DNA of 64,000 nucleotides from Misgurnus anguillicaudatus (Eukaryota; Chordata; Actinopteri; Cypriniformes; Cobitidae): positions 870,501-934,500 of the forward strand of contig NC_073352.2 in NCBI RefSeq assembly GCF_027580225.2. The letters are read 5' to 3'. Below the pieces are notes generated by a model, which was not told where the DNA came from, did not search any database, and saw only the letters and a program-made list of their open reading frames with translations. The translations under genes and the position numbers were made by a program. Shown piece after piece: positions 57,974 through 64,000 of the stretch (the stretch's first letter is position 1; each line of letters opens with the position of its first letter).

Positions 57974-58317
57974 GTCAGCAGAGATTTTGAAAATAGTGAA
58001 GGAGTCAAATCCAAAGGAGGCCTCACAAGGAGGACCGCGAGAATGAACCAAACTATTTATCACTAGCAGCAGCACTGGAATACAGCAAGAACTTTCCAGA
58101 AAAAAATTTCCATCGCAAAAATCAGAGACTTTGGCACACAAACTGTATTTCAAACATCAACCAGTCAGATTCAGCAGGTACCAGAAAAGTGCTGTGTTAG
58201 ACTTCTGTTTCCCTACAGAATCACTGAAGACCAGCCTTAACTGCCTTCCAGTTACCACACAAAACCTGGTACTAAGGCCCTGGGAAACCTGAATGAAAGA
58301 GGAGTAGCTAAAAGACT

Positions 58318-59270
58318 CTATTTAGCAACCACCGTGAAACACAAGGTCAGATTGGAAACCCTCGCCGACACTGAAGCTGATCTAATGCTGATGTCATTCC
58401 AGCTTTTCACAAGACTCCAGAACAAAGCTGAAGCACAAGATCTCAACCCAGAAGGTGTATGCTGAAGGTGCAGTCTCACAGCAAAACTGCAACAGGTGCT
58501 TTCCATCCACCTGACCATCTGTCCTATGAGACTTCTACACCCTGTGTAAATCTCAACAACGGACATGTATCCTCTCTTCATTGGCAAAGGCCGGTTAGGT
58601 AGTTTTGAGCCTTTAATGGACTTTAAAAGTTGGACATTTTGACTCAGGTGAGAGAACTTCTACCTTTTCACTCAGAAAATCATCTCAAGTACATTGCCAA
58701 GTCACAAAGTTATGGATTACTCACCAGCCAGTCGCAAGAACATCGTCTCAGACCAAAGCTCAAGCTCACTGCCGTGCACATTACAACCAAAGACTCAGAG
58801 CCTTATGACCCTCGGGTCACACCAGGTATCAAGCTGAATGAAACAACATCAACAGACAACTCAGCTGTCAGTCTCAAACGGTTCAATGCACTCATCGTGA
58901 AGACACCAGACATTTCATTTGCTGCCAAGCTCACTCGATTCTCATTGAACGCACACCTGTCAACCATGGTGACCGCCAAGGCATCGACACTCTGAACTTG
59001 AAATGGAACAGCCGGTGTTTAACCAACGACTTCCTGGTTCATCTCAAAACTCATGTTAAACCTATCAATGAAGTCATATGGGCCCCATTAACCCCACAAC
59101 CCTCCAGGGCCCCTGTCAAGTGTGAGAACCTTCTGTTAGGCAAGACCATAACAGAAGTCTGCACCCTGGTGAGTGAACAAGAGACTGTAATACCTGCTTT
59201 CACCAAAGGTGTCGCTGTTCGAACCAACCTACGACGAGGTCAAACCCTTAACACCACATTCGGTTTCTTT
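58318..59270 (+). pseudogene. Aspartic protease and upstream pol relic
   Basis: LATTVKHKVRLETLADTEADLMLMS near 58323 has the layout of a retropepsin active-site strand, with Glu where Gly is expected in the DTGA motif. Two further open stretches (58630-58995 and 58998-59273) follow without known motifs up to the hAT insertion. Confidence 0.55.
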
Positions 59271-61183
59271 TAGAGATGCGCGGTTGGCGGTTACAGCCGC
59301 GGACTCCGCGGATAAACCGCGGATCGGGCGGATGACGTGACGAAAAATAATATTTTAATTAAATTCGGGCGGGTGGCGGATCGACTGCTTGTTATTAGCT
59401 TTGTTCTTCAAAGCATACGACCTTAAAGGTGAGCATTATGTCTATCAAGGTGGCAGGCTCAGAAGTTCGTGAAGAGAACTGAAATGAGATGGTCTAGCCT
59501 TCAGAGGACCCATAATTTGGGTCACCTGTTGCACGCGCCCCCAGTAGCGCCCATCGCGCCTGTCAGCAATAAACAGCGGAGACATTTCTGACTTATTAAA
59601 ATTAATATGTAATCAGAAAAATATGCATTTATTTTAGAAAATATGACACATTGATGTAGATTAAACTATTCAACAACAGTATCATCAACCTTAGAAATAT
59701 ACGCAACATAAACCGAATAATATTAACACAAAACATAACTTATATTACTGAAACAGTGACAAGAAAAAGTTTTCTAAATACACTTTTATTTAATAAAGGT
59801 TTTAATTGTTTGGGATAGCCTCGGCATGTTAAGGATCCATTCGTTCTATCATTAACAGCGCAGAGAAATGAGGACGCATTTTGACACAGCTCTTATCAAC
59901 GCCGGCGAAGGAGGTACGTGGCAAACTCAAAAAAATGAGAATTAAAAACAAAGGAAATAAAAGGTCAGAAAAGGGTTGCCTGGAATAAGTTTTACAAAGT
60001 GGTAAATCAGGAGGATGACACTAGTGCAGACTATGTAATTTGTGCGTTTAATTTAGGCTATTTATTTATTTTTGTCCCATGTCATGTGCGCCGATCGGAG
60101 ACTGGTCTTTATGATTTAAAAAGAAAGCATTCAAGTGAACAGTACTAAACGAACTTGAAGCAAAAATAAATTTCAGCACATGCAAACTTCAATCAAACAT
60201 AGTAAGAGGTGAAGTATAGCTTTAGCCTACAGAAATGCTTATTGCATTAATTTTTAAATGTGTGCGAGGTCCGTGCACGTCCTTCGCTAGCTAAACGTGC
60301 ATTAAATATTAATGACGTTGAGTTTATTGTTTTTATTAATTTATATTCACAAAACGTATCAACAAAACATCGATTAAAATTAAGAGACAAATTATCTGAA
60401 ACGAAATTCATTTTAAAGTAGAAAACAAAACTTAAATTAAACTCGAAAATAATGTCTGACCCATTACAATTCTCCCTTCATATTGGCCTTTACAACGCCC
60501 TATATGGCGTTTAAAATTACAGTCTATCTTTCGTAATAAGCTAACTAAAATTAAACAAAACATAAACACATTACAACAATATTCAAACCCAACAATACTC
60601 AAACATAAATATAAAATAAACATTATGATACATGTTAAAACAATCCGATATAGCATTTATAATAGCTGGTTGGTAGATGTTTACTATTTTTGTCAAAACC
60701 TCCGTTGCAAACCTCAATTTACCTGAATAAAATAATTTTTACTTTGAAAATGATGCGCTGTCACGTTAACACCAGCTGTTTGTTTACATAAGACTCCATC
60801 TACATTTACACTCAGCGCAACGTCTGATTTCTTAAACTAAAACAGGGTCTGCAGCGTTGAAGAACGAATCCGTTTATGAGGGTCGAAAACGGTGATGTAG
60901 ATGAAAGGCGTAAACGTAGCAAAAGTAACGCATTTTAAAGGATAAACGCATTAATGTAAAAATATAGCCTGAGTTCACTGCTTATATTCTAGGGCTTTCT
61001 AGTCTCGCGGCTGTCATCAGCAGCGGCTGTCATCAGCAGCGCCTTGCATCGCCCAGTCAGCGGATGGCGGGCGGGTGCGGTTTTGAAAACTGGTCAGAAA
61101 CGTTGGTGCGGATGGATGGCGGACGGATGATGAGTTTTGTGATGCGGTTGCGGATGAAATAAAAGCCCATCCGCGCATCTCTA
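59271..61183. mobile_element. hAT element inside the relic, 8-bp duplication
   Basis: TAGAGATGCGCGG and its complement CCGCGCATCTCTA are the ends, flanked by gtttcttt (59263-59270 and 61184-61191). 1913 bp. It retains part of a BED finger (59978-60046) but no catalytic domain. GC-rich 'gcggatgg' sub-terminal repeats occur at both ends. Confidence 0.93.
59978..60046 (+). pseudogene. BED-finger relic of a hAT transposase
   Basis: The frame reads AWNKFYKVVNQEDD then ADYVICA, matching the first half of a BED finger (W..F......A.C..C). The second Cys and His pair are lost. Supports the hAT call. Confidence 0.6.
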
Positions 61184-61191
61184 GTTTCTTT

Positions 61192-62950
61192 CAACCTTCA
61201 ACTAAACGCATGGAGCATGGCCTTTCATTGAAAGCCACACACACCTTTGTTGAAGTGACATTTTGTGCAGCATACATCCTGGTCAACAACTACATGTCTA
61301 CAGACATCAAAATTCCAGGAGGATCTGCTAGTATGGCTAATAAGCCAGGACTTTCATTGTGATCTCACTGTTTCAGTTATAGATCCCATGCATCACTCAC
61401 TGATACCAGATGGTTGAATCGAGAACACAATGCTTTTACATCACCTTTAAGCTCATCGCCATCACGTCTGTCATGCCGGAGGATAAAGAACAGGTGTGCA
61501 GAACAGAAAAGACTTACACCGCCTCTCAGCATGTACATGTGCTGCCATCACTAACACCGATGATGAAACTCCCTCTACAACTGTCAACAGCACAAACGAC
61601 ATGGCACCCAAGGAGCCATACGCAGGATTCGAGGTACCAATTCAGCAAATTTTGAAAAGAGCAGATGTCATGTAGGATGATGCGGATCGCCAGAAACTCC
61701 TATACAAGCACAAAGCATCCTTTGCAAAAGACTCTGTAAACTTTGGCCTCACTAATATCCACATTATGCGTATCCACACACCCAAGTGCTCCTCCCACTC
61801 TCTTCAAAGCAATACAAGATCTCATTGCTTTACACGAGCCAGTGCAGGAGATCATCGACCTCCATGCCGAAAAAGGTGCCATCCACCCATGCAACACCAC
61901 CTGTTCATCCGCACCATGCCTGGCCTAACCTGATCCTGACCGTGAAAAACACTGCTCTGCACATTGTGGGCTTTACATCGATTCTCCAACGTCATCGGAG
62001 CACAGGAAGTGATCGTCGAACCCTGCCAACGACCAGTATCATCCCTGCACAGCCAACACATCCGAGACGAAGTGGCCACCAACGCCCGCAAAGCAACGTG
62101 GGTAATGGCCCTCCAAGGATGCAAAGTCAAGGCACGATACGCACAAGTCTGCATTAAGAAATGGACTGGCTGCATGCCAAACAACTCACCTGCCACAGGT
62201 ACTGTGAAGGAAACGTTTGCCAGGGCATGCCAACAGCCTAAACGATTGATGCTCCTACAAAGCAGGAGCAGGTGTTCTGTAGGTGAGCAACAAACACTGC
62301 ACACTCCAACATGAGCCTCCAGCCATCTCAATATGCAGACGTCGCAGCAATCCTGATCACTTCCCAAACTGCAGCAGCACACAACATCACAGAACTCCTT
62401 ATCTGCACAGACTCAAAGTAAGTCAGATTAAGTTTCACACATCATCTCTCTGGGTGGAGAGAGAATGGATACAAACTGCTAACAACAAGCCAGTCAAGCA
62501 TCAACACCTGTTCCAAGCCACAACCACGGAGCACAACATGCTTGGTATCTGAAGAAGGCCATTCGAAACAGCACGGACAAGATAAAGACTTTAACAATTA
62601 AATAGATGCCCTCACAAAAACTGGTGCACTACATGATTGACAACCCGTGGGTACAAACAACCCACCCACCCGCCCAACTGTGATTGCACTGACCTGCGGC
62701 CAGCACACGCCCACCACCACAGTGCCCATCACACAGCCACTTACACTGGCTCCACATATCTCAAACAGTGACATAGCTGCATTACATGCCTCTGACACCA
62801 CCATACGAGCTATGTCAACCACCTCTAAGACCCCTCCACCTGCCCTATCATGAAACAGCATGCACCTGACACCAAGTCACAAGAGCCACGTACGAACCAC
62901 TAAAACAGGTGGCTACGACTGGAAGTCATCATGAGAGGAACTGGACGTGG
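61192..62950 (+). pseudogene. RT, RNase H and integrase-start relic
   Basis: 61590-61930 shows, in two frames, an RT N-terminus (HEPVQEIIDLHAEKGAIHPC). The catalytic core cannot be found. 62310-62650 carries RNase H signatures (ELLICTDSK; NKPVKHQHLFQA; DKDFNN). 62690-62880 may be the start of integrase. Many stops. An open frame at 61964-62314 overlaps but has no motif I recognise. Confidence 0.6.
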
Positions 62951-64000
62951 ATGACAATGTTTGGTACAACAGCTTTGCACAGTCACTTTACACAACTCAC
63001 CAGTGACTGTCGAAGAAAGTTCTGCCATGCCTTATTGGTCCTTAGCTGTTTTCTGTAACTTTGTTAATATGATACAACTCTAAGAATGTGTTTCTCTCTT
63101 CCTGTCTTTTCCAACTTTGTTAATATGATACAACTTTAAGAATATGTTTCTCTCTTCTTCTCTTTTTTGGTTTTTTGTAAATTTATTTATAGATTATTTT
63201 TTCATTTGTGTATTGCATATCTGTGTATTTGTACAATTTGTACATTTTGAGAAATGTATTTTGATGAATTTCGATGGTTGCTTGTATCTTGAGCTCTCTC
63301 TTTTGGAGAGAAAGTGTATACAGGTCAAAGGTGAACACCCTATTTAAGGGAACACCTGTGATTAATTTGTGAAATCGCCAGTGCGCTGAAGAAGGGCGTT
63401 CAGCCCGAAACGTTCGTTGTGGGTGATTGTGGAAAACTCCCTGCTGGACTGATGATCTGATGTCACTCCCTAGACTCACGTATTTGTGCACATGCGCAGT
63501 TTCGCCATTTTACTTTATAGTTCACTGCTGACACGATTACAGCTGCTCCTGAGTTGCATGTTAATTGTATACTTTTCTGTTGTGTTGCCGTGTGCATTAT
63601 TGAGAACGTAAGTGCACAATATTATGTCAATGATGGTATTGCATGTGTCTTTATTTGTTTAGTTAACATAATATTGTTTCTCTTAATTATAGTTCAGCAT
63701 GCTCACGTCTTCTGTAATGATAATAACGTGCTGTTAATATATAACTTAGAAACAATAGTTAATATCTTGATTTATGCATGTGTTGTACATTTGTTAATTA
63801 TAATCCTGTTTAGGATTAGGTTAGTTTTGCACTAGCAATGGTATTTGCTTATTGAAATGTTGAAGCGCGTTTCATTGTGCCGTTCGCGCCACCAGTCTGT
63901 CACGTGACTGTTGCACCTGCATATTGACGATATGTTCATTTGTGGTCTTAGACTGACATCTAGTGGCCAATAGATATAACTGCATTCTTTACTTTATTGG
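62951..64000. other. No gene seen; small tandem copy and hairpin
   Basis: 'ctttgttaatatgatacaact.taagaat.tgtttctctctt' occurs twice (63058 and 63115). At 63394-63406 'gggcgttcagccc' forms a short hairpin inside 'gaagaagggcgttcagcccgaaacgtt', a motif type I recall from the 3' parts of vertebrate retroelements. No ORF of a known family. Confidence 0.45.

Larger units (their letters stand above)
56433..62950 (+). mobile_element. Retrovirus-like or LTR-retrotransposon relic, no LTRs recognised
   Basis: Colinear pieces of gag-like, protease, RT, RNase H and possibly integrase sequence on the plus strand, with many stops and frameshifts. A 1913-bp hAT splits it at 59271-61183. Key segments, including the RT catalytic YxDD region, are missing. 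The RT N-terminus and RNase H resemble retroviral or Ty3-like types; the class is unresolved. Not functional. Confidence 0.7.

Noticed and set aside
61852..62382. 176-codon minus-strand frame opposite the RT/RNase H relic
   Set aside because: Antisense shadow; no motif, and the plus strand has recognisable retroelement blocks.
1..64000. Host protein-coding gene, tRNA, rRNA or CRISPR array
   Set aside because: No exon series, cloverleaf with A/B boxes, rRNA block or spaced direct repeats found; every long ORF belongs to a transposable element.

Overview
The window is vertebrate, almost certainly teleost and probably cyprinid, genomic DNA made nearly entirely of transposable elements. The case for fish rests on four copies of a CR1/L2-type LINE with an esterase ORF1 and a GAATT-repeat tail, Ty3/Gypsy chromodomain elements, many hAT and TTAA-type MITEs, and long GT and TA/TATC microsatellites. 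I found no host exon, rRNA, tRNA, CRISPR array or bacterial-type gene. Where I name a dispersed fish repeat from memory I say so.

Layout. 1-9085: a degenerate ~240-bp repeat field split by LINE copy A (1078-8345), which itself carries a GGGC-ended DNA element (1353-2602) and a hAT MITE (5534-6277). 9086-14621: microsatellites, a hAT with an 8-bp target duplication (10335-12819) and a tandem duplication near 13 kb. 14627-20001: a very young Ty3/Gypsy element on the minus strand with nearly identical LTRs. 20319-23046: a fold-back MITE split by a solo LTR, then a third GGGC element carrying a TTAA MITE. 23981-25800: several MITEs and a Tc1-like fragment. 26346-33482: LINE copy B, interrupted by a decayed Gypsy element (28556-32261). 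33483-38166: a hAT shell containing a TTAA element that contains LINE copy C that contains a 5-bp-duplication hAT. 39489-40429: a TTAA MITE. 40748-45106: an almost open BED/hAT transposase gene with a small LTR retroelement in its 3' side. 47096-52549: LINE copy D, with the longest ORF2. 54275-54458: a short hAT MITE. 56433-62950: a decayed retrovirus-like gag-protease-RT-RNase H relic broken by a 1.9-kb hAT.

The elements act alone, not as a pathway, but many insertions can be resolved to the base. Target duplications or comparison with an uninterrupted sister copy support about ten insertions, which gives a relative order of events.

The most notable signals are: (1) a sharply bounded tract in LINE copy D (49072-49308) where about 41 Ts have become C against one C-to-T change, with Ts followed by C largely spared, a pattern matching ADAR-type deamination of the antisense strand; (2) two unrelated LTR elements whose primer-binding sites are exact complements of their own predicted RNA 5' ends, implying Tf1/sushi-style self-priming; (3) a small LTR element whose two LTRs are the same only up to the predicted transcription start.
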